From: Pelomyxa schiedti | Taxonomy: Eukaryota; Evosea; Pelobiontida; Pelomyxidae | Length of the DNA stretch: 47,693 nt | Reading direction: 5' to 3' | NCBI GenBank assembly: GCA_020536535.1 | Contig: JAHLWZ010000919.1 | Coordinates: 1 to 47,693, forward strand | Part shown: positions 1 through 13,987 of the stretch, one piece after another | Layout: every line of letters begins with the position of its first letter | Numbering within the stretch: the stretch's first letter is position 1 | The notes under the pieces: generated by a model | Told to the model about the DNA's origin: nothing | Databases searched by the model: none | Seen by the model: the letters and a program-made list of their open reading frames with translations, nothing else | Program-made: the position numbers and the translations under genes

Positions 1-90
1 TGACTCCCATAGTTGTATTGTAATTATTTTGGTAGCCACTAACCCGGGTTTTTTTCCTTTCGTTCTTCTTCTGTTTTGTGCTTTTGGTAC

Positions 91-3000
91 ATGGAGAACT
101 GTATGTTGATTTTTTTTTTTGTTTCCTCTTTTGCGTGATATGGTTGGAGACAAGTCTACTTGTTTGTTTCAACTTTCTTTTTGGTGTACTTTGAAAGAAA
201 GGCAGATTGTTCTGATCTTTTCTTTTGCCAAATTACTTTATTTGTTGTTATTTGGAAATATTATATTGTGTTCCATGTGCCAACTAGTAGTTAAATCAAG
301 GTTTTATGCGCCATGCGTCCGAACTGGACAAATACACAAAAGCTCGTGCGTCAGTTCCTCCAGTTGCAGAGCCAACTCCATCTTTCTCTTCTTATTCTGG
401 AATGAAGTCACAGTGCTCTGGAATCACTCCATCTTTTAATCGGGTAGCCCTCGCCCCACCAAATCCTTCCAAATCAAGTTTGTCATCCTTCCAATATTTT
501 GTACTCATATCACCTCAGGTACACCAGCAAGCAGCTTTCACCGGACTCCTGTAGATCGAGTTCCTGCCCCTAAGTCTACATTTCAAGGGTCTGATGTTGA
601 TTCACTGCTAGCATCCATGGGTATATTTTTTTTAAATTCAGTTTACACTTACCATGAACTCAATAAATAACTACTGTTTAGAAGAAGGTGTTCCTGATAC
701 GACACAGTCTGCCCTTCCCTCCATGCTTTCTGGGGAGATTTCACAAGCGTTAAAAAAGTTGGAAGAGGTATTCAATGCTGGATTTATCAATGAGGAGGAA
801 TACCAAGAAAGGAAGCAATACTTGGAGTCCATGGTTCCACTCAAAATTTGTAGGGTACACAAATTTATTTAAGTGGGTAACTGACAACAGGTCCTGTAAA
901 GAAAGCAGGAAATTACCAAGTGACGCACCGATCTAAGACAGCAATGAAAAAGCGACAAGTTCGTGTGTTTTTATCTTCAACGTTCTTGGACATGCAACGG
1001 GAACGGGATGAACTATTGAAAAATGTTTTCCCAAAAATAAAGGAACATTGTTCAAAAAGGGGGATAGCTTTCTCAGAGGTGGACTTGAGGTTTGAACGTC
1101 AGTTCTACCTTTTGTTGTAATGCAATAAAGGTGGGGCATAACAGCTGAACAAAGTGAGTCAGGCGATGCTCTCTCCATATGCCTCAATGAGATAGATAAG
1201 TGCCGGCCCTTCTTTGTTAGTCTCATAGGTTTCCTCTTCTTGCATTATCTTTGTTTAAAAACTGTCAAAATCCAGGGGACCGTTATGGCTGGGTACCTAG
1301 TACAATAAAGGAAGATATTTTAATCAAATACCCTTTTATCAGTCAGCTCGACTCACCTCGCAGCATCACTGAAATGGAGGTAAAAGGATGATTTCCTCAC
1401 GAAAAAATAGCTCACCTTACTAGGTCTTGTATGGTGCCCTCAACGATGTAGAGTCGGCGTCCCGTGCACTTTTCTATATGAGAAAAAGTTCAGATCTTTT
1501 GGAGACTGGTGACAATCCAGAAAAAATGCGAGACCTCAAGGTATATTTGTGGCCATTATTGCTTTTCACCAAGTAGATACTTTAGCACCGTATTCGTGTG
1601 AGTGGACTTCCCCTGAAGTTCTACAATGAACCTGGCGATCTTGCCAATCATGTCCTCAAAGACCTTTCAGATGCCATTTTGAATGAGTTTCCTGAAAACC
1701 AAGACCCTGATCCCCTCGATGCAGAAAACGCCTTGCATAGTGCATATGCAGCAACAAAACAAAGGAACTATTTGTGGCACTCTGGGATGTACGAAACACT
1801 CAGCGAAAAGCTTTGTACCAATCAGAGTGGGGTTCTAGTTGTTGGACCACCTGGCATTGGTAAAGCCTCCCTTTTGGCCAATTGGCATGAGAGGTATTCC
1901 CATGAAAAACAAGGCAACGAGGTTATTCTGTCACACTATATTGGTACGCCGTTTTTAAAACCAGCATCTTGTTTACTTGTTAATTACAAGGGTGCACTAG
2001 TGACCCTGCACTCAACACTGTCATCGTTTCTCATATATTGTCAACTATCAAGCGAGAATTTGAAATCCAGGATGAAATACCAGCTGACCCAAAAGAGATG
2101 CTAAGAGAATTCCCCAGATGGCTCACATTCGTACCAGCATCATGCCGTTTCATTGTACTATTAGATGGGATGCACCGATTAGGTTAGCCAAGATGTACTC
2201 TTATGCTTTTTCATTTTTTCAGAAAACAGAGAAGCAGCTTTGGAAATGCGGTGGTTACCTGAAGAGATACCCTCTCACGTTAAATTCATTATTTCCATGA
2301 GTGCCTCTTCCACACCACACTTGGCTCTCAATAACAGGTCACAGCTCATTTGACTTTTTCTTGTGAAGTCTGAAACAATGTTAAAGGGGTTGGCCATCCA
2401 TTTATCTGCAAGGATTTTCAGAAACCCAAAAAAATGAATTTTCTATAAACTATCTGTCTGAATATGGGAAGACCTTCACTTCCTCTCAGTTGCAGAGGTA
2501 CCCTTAATTCTTTTGAACAGAAAATAATATGCTTTCTAGGGTTGTCCAATGCCCCCAAACAGACAGTCCTCTTTTCCTCCAGGCAATATTGGAAGAGTTG
2601 CGCTTATTTGGTATTGCAATGTGCTGATCCAATTAAGCTAATAAGTTATCAGGTATATATGAACAAATCGATACCAAAATAAATTGGTATTTGGAAGCCA
2701 GAACTCCAGAGGAACTCTTCAAAAAAATTATTGAAAGATTAGAGACTGTATGTTCTACCATTATATTCTGGGGTGACATCCAAATAGGATTATACTCCCC
2801 AATTTGTTCAAGACACCTTGTGCTCTCTGCAATGCAGTCGCATGGGCCTCTCCGAAACCGAGCTAATTGGAATCACAGGCGCTACTCGAATGCAATTGTC
2901 TCAGTTGCTCATGGCATTAAGTGCGTATGTGTCAAACAAATCAGGCCTCCTTTGTTTCTGCCATGAGTATATGACCCAAGCAGTGCAGTCTTATTATCTG

Positions 3001-4550
3001 GAAAGAAAACCTTATCTTATCAAGTACTCTTAAGTGATTTCTCGGGTTTTGTAACCCTCAACTGTAGTGAGTATAAAGAGAAAATTATTGCATACTTCAG
3101 TCATGGTCCTGGGACTTCTGACAAGCCCCGTAAAGCTGACGAGCTTCCATGGATACTATCCCAGACGTATTATTCTTTTCTCTCTCTCTCTTATAACTGT
3201 TGAGAAGAAATCCAGAGAAACTTCCTGAGGCTCTATGTGACCTGGAAGTTTTTCTTCAGCTCTATACTCAAACTAGGAGATACGAACTAAAGCGGTTCTT
3301 GCTTTGAGATAGTCTTACTAGCCAAGTTTAACACCCACACAGCTTCTGGCTCATGGTACATGGAGTTACAGTAGGTCACGCAATGCAGAAAGCTGTTAAT
3401 GAATATGCGGCAGAGCCTGCGCAAATGGGAAAAATGTTAACAAAAGTTGCCCGCTTCTTGAGGTTTGGTTACAAACTCAACGCCTAGCAGTAATCAAAAC
3501 GGTTTCCTTGCAGAGAAATGCTTGACTATGCCACTGCCGAAACTCTACTTCAACGGGCAATATTAGCATATCGGTCTGTATATGGAGAGTACCACGCAGC
3601 AGCGGGGAAAGCTTTCTATTTGCTTGCTGAAGTACATTGGAATGCAACGGAACTTAAGAAAGCGGAACCTTTTGCTCTGAAGGCTCTGGAAATCCGTGAA
3701 AGGGTTTTAGGACCTAATCACTTACATGTAGCCATGAGTTTGTGTGGACTGGGAGGTGCCCAAATTGTTTTTCTCTTCTATCAATTCACCATGACCAGAA
3801 ATTTTCGTGGATAGTGACCCGCCAAAAGCTCAAAGGTTGTTTTTTTCCGTTTCGCGTTGAACTCCATCTTATTTTCTAAAAAGATATCTTGAGCGTGCCC
3901 TGAAGATTAGGTAAGCCAGAGACAAAATCCTACATCATTTCATTAGACTTGACACAGGCTTCTCCACTTTGGACCAAACCACCCCCTCATTGCCCGAATT
4001 CTCCAGGATTTGTCAGTGATAGCCGACAGCCAAGGAGACTCCCAGCGTGCAATACAATTATGCTCAAGAGCTTGTCAAATCCGCGAGAAGGTTATTTCCT
4101 CTGTCTCTATATTTATATCTAGTCCTTGCAAACAACCACCTCATTTCTAGTACACACACCCACGACATAAGCCAACCCGTAACCTGAAATTACAGACGCT
4201 TGGCCCAATGCACCCCCATCTCGCCACTTCATTGGAATCACTTGCGGCAACCTATAAACTTGCAGGTGAGCCCGAAAAGGCAGAGCCCTTGCTCAAACGT
4301 GCTATTACAATAAATAACAAGATACACGGCCCTGTGCACCCATCAAGTACTACCCCACGTTCTTTTTCTTTTGACACTTACCGTTGCTCAATTGTGGGAA
4401 ACAGTGGAATCTTGTTTGCGCTGGCTGGCTCTGGTGGCTAAAGATCTTGGGCAAGAGGCAGAACATGACAGATATTTAAGGGATGCAGATGCTGTTAAGG
4501 ACAAGCTGGCCTTAATGAACATCAAAGTTGGTGAAAGGGTAGATGAGTAA
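91..4550 (+). CDS. DUF4062 - NACHT/AAA ATPase - TPR protein (nephrocystin-3/TEP1-like architecture)
   Basis: Spliced gene. A short first exon (91-100, ATG GAG AAC T) joins in frame to 301 across a GTATGT intron; an ATG at 306 is the fallback start. A helical piece near 745-830 (EEVFNAGFINEEEYQERK) resembles a SHOCT-type oligomerisation motif. DUF4062 follows at about 945-1540: VRVFLSSTFLDMQRERDE, then after an intron WGITAEQSESGDALSIC and DRYGWVPS. The ATPase has a P-loop GPPGIGKAS near 1845-1870, with Ala where the family has Ser/Thr after the Lys, and a Walker B RFIVLLDGMHRL near 2145-2180. Kinesin-light-chain-type TPRs lie at 3518-3760 and 4208-4350 (HPHLATSLESLAATY). The last exon ends in GERVDE and TAA. 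The family are STAND-type signalling ATPases; substrate unknown. Domain identity is solid; many internal exon borders are approximate. Confidence 0.82.
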
Positions 4551-5018
4551 TGCCACCACATTTGGAATTGCAAGTGCTTGAGCAGTTGGGACTTGATTTC
4601 CTTAAGTTAAAAAATCAGATACTGAGAGGTTTCATGTCTTTTCAATAAGCGTTTGATTTCATTTGGATCATCAGATCGAAGAACTCTTTCTTTAGAAATG
4701 CATCAATCCCTTCCAGAACCCCACTGACACGTAATTGTGGGTCTCACAAAAGCAATTAAAACTTCTGCGCGCCGTCTCCGCCATCGTGCACCCATCACGC
4801 AACTGTGGTCCAAACGGGAAGGTCTCATCTCATCGAGTGCTGGGAGATGAATTTCCTGAACGAAAAATCATGTCGGAGGGATTACCCGAAAACGAACAAA
4901 CCCAAAAAAATTCATCAGATAGGGGAAGCAAGTACTGCCACTTTCATTCGTCGTTGTCGTCACCACACCCCGAACCATCCAAAAAAAAAAAAAAACAACC
5001 CCCCCACAACAAAACAAA
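4551..5018. other. Intergenic, 468 bp
   Basis: Between the TPR gene stop and the aspartyl protease start. It becomes more GC-balanced toward 4770 and has an A14 run just before the protease ATG. I see no tRNA, snRNA or convincing reading frame. It presumably holds the 3' UTR of the first gene and the promoter of the second. Confidence 0.5.
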
Positions 5019-7760
5019 ATGAGTAGCGTATCGTGCAGTCGCGTGCGCCGTTTGGGCCACCGCGGGAGCCGGACCCGCGGCCGCGGCCCCTCCGGGCCCC
5101 TCGTGGTCGTGGCCACGGCGCTGTGCTGCGTAGCCTGCGCGGCGCTGGCGGCCTCCCACCCCCACGACCACGAGCCCGTGGTCCTGCGGCTGGTGAGGGG
5201 CACCGTCGACTCCACCCACATCGACGGCCGCTACCGCGCCGAGAGGTCCCTCCCCGCCTCGTACTCCTCCTCCTCCTCCTACCCCTCGCCCTCGCCCAGC
5301 CCGACCGCTGCCGCGGCGGACGACGGCGCCGGGGCAGAAGACTCTCGGCAGCAGCAGCAAGAGCAAGGGGAAGAAGCGGACGCTGAAGATGAAGAAGAAA
5401 CTGATGAATCCGGGGATGCAGTGGCGGTAGTTTCGGGGGCGGAGCCAACCGAAACGCCGGCATTCCCGTCTGATGAACAGCGCACCCTGTTCATTTGCCT
5501 ACTCGGAGGAGGCGTTGGGGTTATTGGCGAGTACTTCGCTGAAATCTCTGTGAGTATTCTTTTCGTTTTTTTTTTTTAAAGGGAAAACTAAACATTGACA
5601 TCTATTCACTTGTAGATTGGTACCCCAGCACAGGATTTCCGGGTACAAATTGATACAGGCAGTGCTAACCTTCTGCTGCCTAGCACAGATTGTGTTACCA
5701 CATCGGGACAAGGTACATAGAACCTTTGCTTTCTGCTGAAGATCTTAATGCCTTTCTAGAATGTCCGTACACAACAAATTTATACAACTACAGTGCCTCA
5801 AGTGACTCGTCGTTGTGGCCCTGCACTGAAACATGCGATTCTGGGTAAACTTTCATTTCCTCTTCCTCAAGTTTAACAGTTTTGGAGGTGCCTTGATGTG
5901 AATGGGCAAGACGCTTGCCAAATACATGTATCATATGGGGATGCCGCTTCTGTATACGCATACGTAGTGAATGATTCAATGAGAATAAGTAACCGCTGTT
6001 CTGAAACTTTCTTTTTGTCAACGTTCTCTTATCAGGCAACTTCGACCCAACTCAAGTCAGCTTGGGAGTGGCAGTTAAGGAAAGGGGAAACTTTGCCTCT
6101 GATGAGGTTACCAATAATTTCAACATGACGCCAAATCTCACAATTTCCAGGTCGATGGTATCCTGGGCCTCGCCTATGAAGCCATCTCAGTAGATGGCAT
6201 ACCAGGGGTATTTGAAACCTTAGTCGCTGCTGGTCTTAAAGATGAATTTTCAATCTGCCTCAGTCCCCTGGTGTGACTTTCAGCTTATTTCAGTTTCTTC
6301 TGACTTCAGCAAAGGGTGGATTACTTGTTCTTGGTGGGTCCACGGGAACATATACTGGCCAATTTACTTTCACCCCAATAAGTTTGTTTGTACTTTTTTT
6401 TTTTTATCCAACTCATTTTCCAAATAGCTCAGGAAGACTACTATCATGTTGAATTGTTGAGTATATGGATAGCCGATTTTAGTATACCTTCTCAGTCTGT
6501 TGGGGATGCCATTGTAGACAGTGGTACCAGTTTGTTACTACTCGCCAGTACACTTTATGACGTAAGTCTCTTCTCCTAACTGAAACCCCCGTAACTGTGT
6601 CGATACAGAAAATGGTGCAAACCTTGCAGCTAAACTATTGTTCCTCCACGTTCAGCTTAACGGGACTTTGCGGGAAGACAAACATATTTGATCCAAATGT
6701 TTGCTGGTACTTCAGTGACAGAACTTTGTCTGAGTATCCCAACATCGTATTCCGGATGCCAGACGCAAATAATCTGGATTCTGAAATCTCTCTCGTTCTT
6801 AAGCCAGAGAATTACTTTGTCTCCACACGAGTAAGGCAATTACCTCTTCCGCGTTATCTTACCATAAATGAAGGACAACCGAGGATCAGCATGCTTGTAC
6901 TTTGGAATACATAGCAGCGGAAGTAATGTGACGGTCCTTGGTGATGTCTTCTTGTCTCCATTCACCACACTATTCGACCGTGCCAATAGTCAAATTGGAT
7001 TTGCGCCTGTGACCAATTGTGATTACTGTGTGTACCCTCACTCTTGCAAAAAAAAAAAAAAAAAAACTAAATCGGAACAGCTCTCGTGTCTGAGACTTCC
7101 GGTGAGCTCACTGGAAAGAGAATTATGTATGTCGTAGCCTTTGGTGTGGCACTAGTTCTCATTGCAGCTTGCGCCATATTCTTGGTACTGTTCGTGGCGA
7201 TTGGAGTTGCACACTCCAAAAAACGGCAGCGTCTCAGTGAAGTACCTGACATCACCGATATCAGCGTTACAAGTACTTGTATAAACTCGGAACAGACTCA
7301 GCAGAACCCTGATCCTCCCAACCTCGGCTCATCCAACGAACCACAACCCAATTCCTCAGAAACCCCCGCGTCAGAGGGGACTTCAACCAGAGAAATCACT
7401 ATGGAAGGAGCGGAGCCACTTGAAAGTGAGGGTTCCAATGGGTGCATCACTTCTGCTGGAAGCGCTCCCACTACAAATGTTTCCATCCACAACACCTCCA
7501 CAAGTGCAGCAGACACAACTGCTACATCCCCTATTTGTTCCAGTCGGGTCCCATTCCAGTTCTCAGCATCAATACCATCCCCAACACAATTGCACCACAC
7601 AAAAAAGCAATCACACTATCACAACAATAAACACGCAACACACTATCTCAACAACAACAGACAAAGGAGCAAGAAGGGTGCCAACAAAAGGACCCCTCTT
7701 CTCGAAACTAGCATGCCACACCCAATGTCCCAACCACAACCTACTGTATTTCTACCTTAA
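5019..7760 (+). CDS. Pepsin-family (A1) aspartyl protease, C-terminally membrane anchored with cytoplasmic tail
   Basis: Eleven exons whose phases sum correctly: 5019-5549, 5616-5712, 5760-5844, 5888-5988, 6036-6106, 6151-6270, 6315-6381, 6428-6561, 6609-6830, 6874-7027, 7081-7760, giving about 753 residues. A hydrophobic stretch at residues 27-45 after an Arg-rich start is a signal peptide or anchor. An acidic, Gln- and Ser-rich propeptide follows to about residue 150. Both catalytic loops are intact: QIDTGSANLLLPS and VDSGTSLLLL. The flap-side YGDA, the VDGILGLAYEAIS strand and the closing VTVLGDVFLSPFTTLFDR are all family hallmarks. The last exon encodes one membrane helix (about YVVAFGVALVLIAACAIFLV), then KKRQR and a roughly 180-residue Thr/Ser/Pro/Asn/His-rich tail. 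It probably acts in secretory or endolysosomal membranes with a lumenal catalytic domain. Most introns are 43-66 nt. The first exon is far more GC-rich than the rest. Confidence 0.93.
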
Positions 7761-7764
7761 TAAG

Positions 7765-7786
7765 GACACCCACATAAGGGTGTTGT
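7765..7786 (+). other. Hairpin just after the protease stop codon
   Basis: ACACCC-acataa-GGGTGT, a perfect 6-bp stem with a 6-nt loop, starts a few bases after the TAA at 7758-7760. It probably lies in the 3' UTR and could affect 3'-end formation; that role is inference. Confidence 0.4.
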
Positions 7787-9214
<1,428 letters not shown>

Positions 9215-9551
9215 ACACCCACAATAAACAAACCCCTTCAGACAACAACCGGCCATACAAGCGGGACTTTGACAAGCGAGATACGGTATTGGTGAGGAGT
9301 CTTGTGAATGTGGCACGGAGTCCATCGCTCAGCACTCTCGTTCTGTGTTGTGCCACTGGTTTGGCAGACTCGGAACTGAAGCGTGAAGTGAGGGAAAGGA
9401 CTCTTCCTGCCAAGACACACTGCCAAGACTGCACATGTCAAGTTCTGTTTATGGTTGGTTGTTGGCTTGTAACAGAAAAAAACAAATCTTTGTGAAAAAT
9501 CTTTTCTTTGGTTTTTGCTTCCAAATACCTTGTCTCTTCTGTTCATTGATT
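9215..9551. other. Convergent intergenic region, 337 bp
   Basis: Lies between the actin stop and the stop of the minus-strand ankyrin-type gene, so it holds two 3' ends. AATAAA occurs at 9223-9228, about ten bases after the actin TAA, and is a plausible actin polyadenylation signal. Nothing else is recognisable. Confidence 0.5.
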
Positions 9552-11982
9552 TCATGGTTTTTGGAGTGACAGCCACAGCTTGGTCGATTCATGTGCATAG
9601 CAGCGGAAGTTACAAAGCTCCTGCATTTCCTGCATTGTGACGTGAAACTTGCCCATTGTGAACTGCACATGTAGCGGTGAGGCTGCCACAATTGCATTGA
9701 AGTACCTCTCCTTGAGTACACCCCATGTAATGCCGGGGAAAAGCCTCAGTAGCAGTTTCCACGTTGCAAGGTCAACGCTGTGGCCTATCGGGGTTCTGTC
9801 AAATTGTTCAAGAACCTGTAATGTGCGTGATGAGTGCAAAAGCAAAATTTGGGTGAAGAAGTTGACATACACCCGGAAGTGTGAGGCTGAACTTTTTGAA
9901 TATCCATTCCGCACACCCTCGCTTGTTGCTGGAAATCAATCCTAGGAACATCCCGTATACAATTGGAATGTCCCTCGCTGCAATCGCCACTGTTGGTTCT
10001 TCAGTGGTAGAGTACACAAACTGTAACAGCCACTTTGCTATTTTGCTGGAACAGGAACAAGGATAGAGGCCATAGTTCACCATGAAATTTTTAAGTTCCT
10101 CAGCTGAGAAGTTACCAATGGAAGCTAGTTGATTGACTTCCAGAACCGTGCCCTTCTCAAGAACCCTTTTCAGCAATTTTACGAAGAGGTCGTGGTGATC
10201 TGCTGGCGATAGAGGGAACTTCCTCAAAACGTAAAGTGCAACTCTCAACTTGAAATAGGTAACACTTTCCACACATACATTGATAGCACTTGCAACTTCC
10301 GTTGGGCTGAAGTCGATATCATAGGAGGGTGAACGGGTGAGCAGCCACTGTAGCCAATCTACGCGGTCGGATGTGAGATGGCGGCACAATACAGAGAGAC
10401 AAACTTTCGGCTTTGTGCTCGTTGTGGTAATGAGTAGCTGCTCCAACCATTTTGAAGTCAAATCTTTCTGAGATGCTAATGCTCCATGTAGAGATTCCAG
10501 CAAGTCTTCAGTGCTCAGATTATCAGCCACCTTCTTGAACAACCACTCTACAAATGGTACGTTGTCATGCCTGCCTGAACACGCGGCAACGAAATCCTCA
10601 GGTGTAGGTATAATGCCTTTTTCTTCAGTGAACCACATTCCCAACTCGAGATCACTACGGTCGGAACATGATAAATTCCAAAGGGAATTAAGGGTGTGCT
10701 GAGCATATACATCAACAAGTGCCCACTTGACGATTTTCGCGTGTTTGGGTAGCCTCACCCACGAAATAAAATCCAGACCCACGCCTGCGTAACGCGCTCT
10801 GATCCATTCGCACAGATCAACAATTTCATCAACAGATTGGTGTTTAGACATTGCCACAGATATGGCAAAACGGGCTCGAAAGTTCCATTGCAGGAAATTC
10901 TCAGCAAAGAGTTTTGCATCATGGATACTGTTCTTGGCCAGGAAAGAGGTTCCTTGCGACATGAGGCTGCTGGAAACATCTCCCAGATCAAAAGTGTCCA
11001 CCAACCACTTGAGGATGTGAAAGCGACCATTAATGAAAGCTTGAAGCAGGCAATCTTGTAGAGCCAGCTTGTTGCTTTTGTTGATCTTGAGAAATGTGGA
11101 AAGGATCCACTTTAGTACATCTAAGTGGCCATTTGCACAAACGACACTCATGATGCGAAATATCCCCCTTTCGCTCCAGAATTCATCACCCAGTGCAGTG
11201 CCCTGATACAAGCAGCAGCTTCCAGAATCACCACTGTGATTCAGTGTCACCACCTTTGTGCAGTAATAAATAAATTATTACACACGCGAATCCCACGAAC
11301 CACACACAACATGTACATTGTCTTCTGCGGAACCCGCAGGAACCCCCCAAAAGTATCTTCTTCTCTGTCCCGGAAGCAGCACCCCCGCCCCCGTGTCGTG
11401 GGCTCGGTCTCCCAAATCCACCCAACACTCGCAGTTATTCTCCACGAACATCTGTGCCGCTCCCAAGTGACCGCCGCAACACAGCCCCGCCAGGACCGCC
11501 ACCTGCTCCCGCGCCCTCCTCCTGTCCCCGGCCCCCAGCCACCACCCCGGGTCCCGCTCCCACTCCCAGGCCCCTCCCCAGGCCTCGTCCTCGTTCTCGC
11601 TGCCGCCACCGTGCCCGGGGTGCGGGCAGTTGTGCCTGGCGGCTCTGGCTCTCGCGGCGTTGGCTATGATCCAGGCGACGCAGCGGGGGCTCGGGACCGC
11701 GGCCGCGTCCTGGATGGCCTGGTAGTGGCGGGAGCTGGGGAAGGAGCTCCGCGACATGGACGGGCACACGGCGCGGCAGCACAGCCCGACGAGGGGGAAC
11801 ATGGCCTCCGCGGCCCGCAGCGCGCACGACGCCACCGCGCTGGGGACGTAGCGGCACCACCGCAGGCGACCGCGAGCCGGCCCGAGCACCAGTGGTACTA
11901 GAACGTGCTCCCACACCACCCGCGACACAAAGAGTACCCTGTCCGCTTCTGCGGGTTTCGTCGACGCCGAGGCTGAGGCCAT
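9552..11982 (-). CDS. Divergent ankyrin-type repeat protein
   Basis: The start ATG at 11982 gives MASASASTKPAEADRV. The first exon is GC-rich and encodes a helical N-terminal module (VVWEHVLVPLVLG, then AAEAMFPLVGLCCRAVC) like the F-box-like leader of many amoebal ankyrin proteins. An intron lies roughly at 11203-11390. The body has degenerate repeats of about 30-40 residues with the signature VCANGHLDVLKWILSTF, FHILKWLVDTFDLGD and VDWLQWLLTRSPSYDIDF. A 55-nt intron at 9816-9870 (GTATGT...TTACAG) joins SLTLPG to VLEQFDRTP. The end is KLWLSLQKP. It is probably a protein-protein interaction scaffold; no enzymatic domain is visible. The first-intron borders are approximate. Confidence 0.7.
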
Positions 11983-12035
11983 GCCCGAAAGAGTCCCTGC
12001 CTTTTCGACAAACAAACGAAAAAGGGGCGAGTCAG
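11983..12035. promoter_or_regulatory. 53-bp bidirectional promoter between divergent start codons
   Basis: The ankyrin-type gene starts at 11982 on minus and the membrane-protein gene at 12036 on plus. Only 53 bp separates the ATGs, including the run ACAAACAAACG. Both flanking first exons are very GC-rich (about 11450-12450). Both 5' UTRs and the core promoter must fit in this space or overlap coding sequence. Confidence 0.55.
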
Positions 12036-13987
12036 ATGTGCGATTGGGACGACTCTAGCGACAGCAACACGGCGGCCGCGGCGCTGGCGACGCTGCGGTG
12101 CCTCAAGCGGCGGGCCACGAGCAAGACCTGGCTTCGGTTCAGCGACAAGTTCGACTTCTCGCTCATCAAGGACGCCATACGCCACCCCCTGAGCGCGGGG
12201 GCCTCGGCGGGCCGCTCCCTCCTCTCCCCGCGGGGCGCCTCCGCCTCCCCCACCCGCGGGGCCTCCCCTTCCCCCTCCTCCTCCGCGCCTGCCTCCTCCC
12301 CCACCGCCTCCGCGTCCCGGAGCGAGTCCCCGCCGGCCCACCGGTCCGCCTGGTCGCCCTCGCCCCCGCCCTCGGCCTCCACTGCAGCGGGCGGGGCGGC
12401 GGCCACCCCCGCGCCGACGTACTACACGTCAGTGCTGTGGCCTGAGGACTTGTATTTACCCTGCCACCCGTTTCCGCGAAGGCCGTGGGTTCTGGCACTG
12501 TCCAGGGGGGTTATTTTGTTGCACGCTCTGATCATGTTTTGGGTTGGACTTGGGGCGTATGAAGAAATGTATCTTCGTGTTGGCTGGCGCTCTTTTTTGC
12601 TTGAATGAGACGGGGGTGGGGGAATTATGGGAGTGGGGATGTTGTTCTAATAGTACACACAACACTTTTGTTGTGGCAACAACTTACCAGGTTCATTTTC
12701 AACAAAGGGAAGGTTCTGCTTTGAGATACTTCATCTACAATACAAACTGGAGCTACATTTTATTGCTTCTTTATTTTGCAGTTACATTCTCCATTTCGTT
12801 GTATCATACATTGAGAGTATGGGATCGATGGGGTGGTGACAAGAATCTTGAGTGGCACCCTTCCTCACTAACTCCGCCTACCCCATGCTCATGGTATCAC
12901 AAACTCATCTGGGTTCACTATGAAACCTGTTGGACCGCTTCCTGGACAGTCTCTGTCTTATTTTGGGTAGTTCTGAAAGGCAGGACGTTCTCTTTATTTC
13001 CTTACTTATTTAATATACCACATTGCTTTTTCCACTTATTCTCATGACAGGCCTTGGTTGTCTAAGAACGGGGGAACCTTGTTTCTTTCACCCTTATGCC
13101 TTCCACGGTCACGGTATCAATGCATTGATTTGGATGAACGCTGAAATGGTCTTCACACGAATACCTTTTATTGCATCACATGTCATATTCAGTGTTGCAT
13201 ACATCATTTTGTGGCTAATCTTCTCAGTGGTTCGCTATCTTTAGTGTTTGGTTTCTATTCGACCTCAATGGGCATTTCAGGTGTGGCATTCCATTACCAT
13301 GGAGTGGGCCTATGATGTTCAAGACCCTGCCAAGGCCCCAGTATCATGGATGTCCACTGCCTTTTACCCAGGGTACACTTTTTAAAGGGAAACTGTGCAC
13401 TCAGTATATCCAGGTTTATTGCAGGCTATATTTTAGTGTTCTACAGTGGCTATGGTTGAACATACATTTAACGATCCGTGTTCCCAACAACCCGCATAGG
13501 TTTCGAAAGGCTTCTTCGTAGGCTGTACAAAAAACCAATGTATGTCAGGCTTCTCAGATACAAGAAAGTCGAGCACCTTATATCCCACATCACTGGCGTC
13601 AGGTGGCTTCCACCCCCACTCCACTCTCTATCCCGCAGGAACAAATTCATGCCCCGGATTACTGTTGCTGAGAAAACAGTCGCGAGAATTGGATCCGCAG
13701 CCGGAACAACAGCCAAGAAGCTCGGAACAGCAGCAACTGCAGCCGAAAATACAGCCAAGAAGCTCGGCACAGCAGCGGAAAAAACAGCCAAGAAGCTCGG
13801 AACAGCCATCACTACAACAATAGCCAGTGTCACATCCAATCCCACTATGGATTCGCCGTGGCCACCACCCACACCTGCACCTACAAGTGCCGCAACCACT
13901 ACAAGTGCCCAACCGGACTTTGGTATCACTTCAGTACCACCAACCCCCAGTTCAACAGGCCCTAATAATAAGTGCCACTCTGAGTGA
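12036..13987 (+). CDS. Multi-pass membrane protein, Rolling-stone-like
   Basis: The start MCDWDDSSDSNTAAAALAT opens a GC-rich exon with a Ser/Pro-rich disordered stretch. The membrane core follows: RGVILLHALIMFWVGLGAY, then after an intron near 12570-12710 YFIYNTNWSYILLLLYFA, an RVWDRW loop, WTASWTVSVLFW, HGHGINALIWMNAEMVF and FSVAYIILWLIFSV. The F-YNTNWS and HGIN...NAE..F patterns with this helix order match the Rolling-stone (rost) family of uncertain biochemical role. Exons near 13280-13370 and 13413-13450 and the exon from about 13500 close the reading (WAYDVQDPAKAPVSW, YPGYILVFYSGYGFERLL). The tail holds three copies of TAKKLGTA and a Thr/Pro-rich end. Family assignment is moderate; the membrane topology is clear. 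Confidence 0.62.

Noticed and set aside
4977-5010. Poly-A tract before the protease gene as the mark of a retrotransposed copy
   Set aside because: The downstream gene has ten introns and no target-site duplication is visible.
12032-12406. Minus-strand Ala/Gly/Glu-rich frame over the GC-rich first exon of the membrane-protein gene
   Set aside because: Long open frames on both strands are expected in GC-rich DNA; the plus-strand reading leads by splicing into conserved membrane helices.
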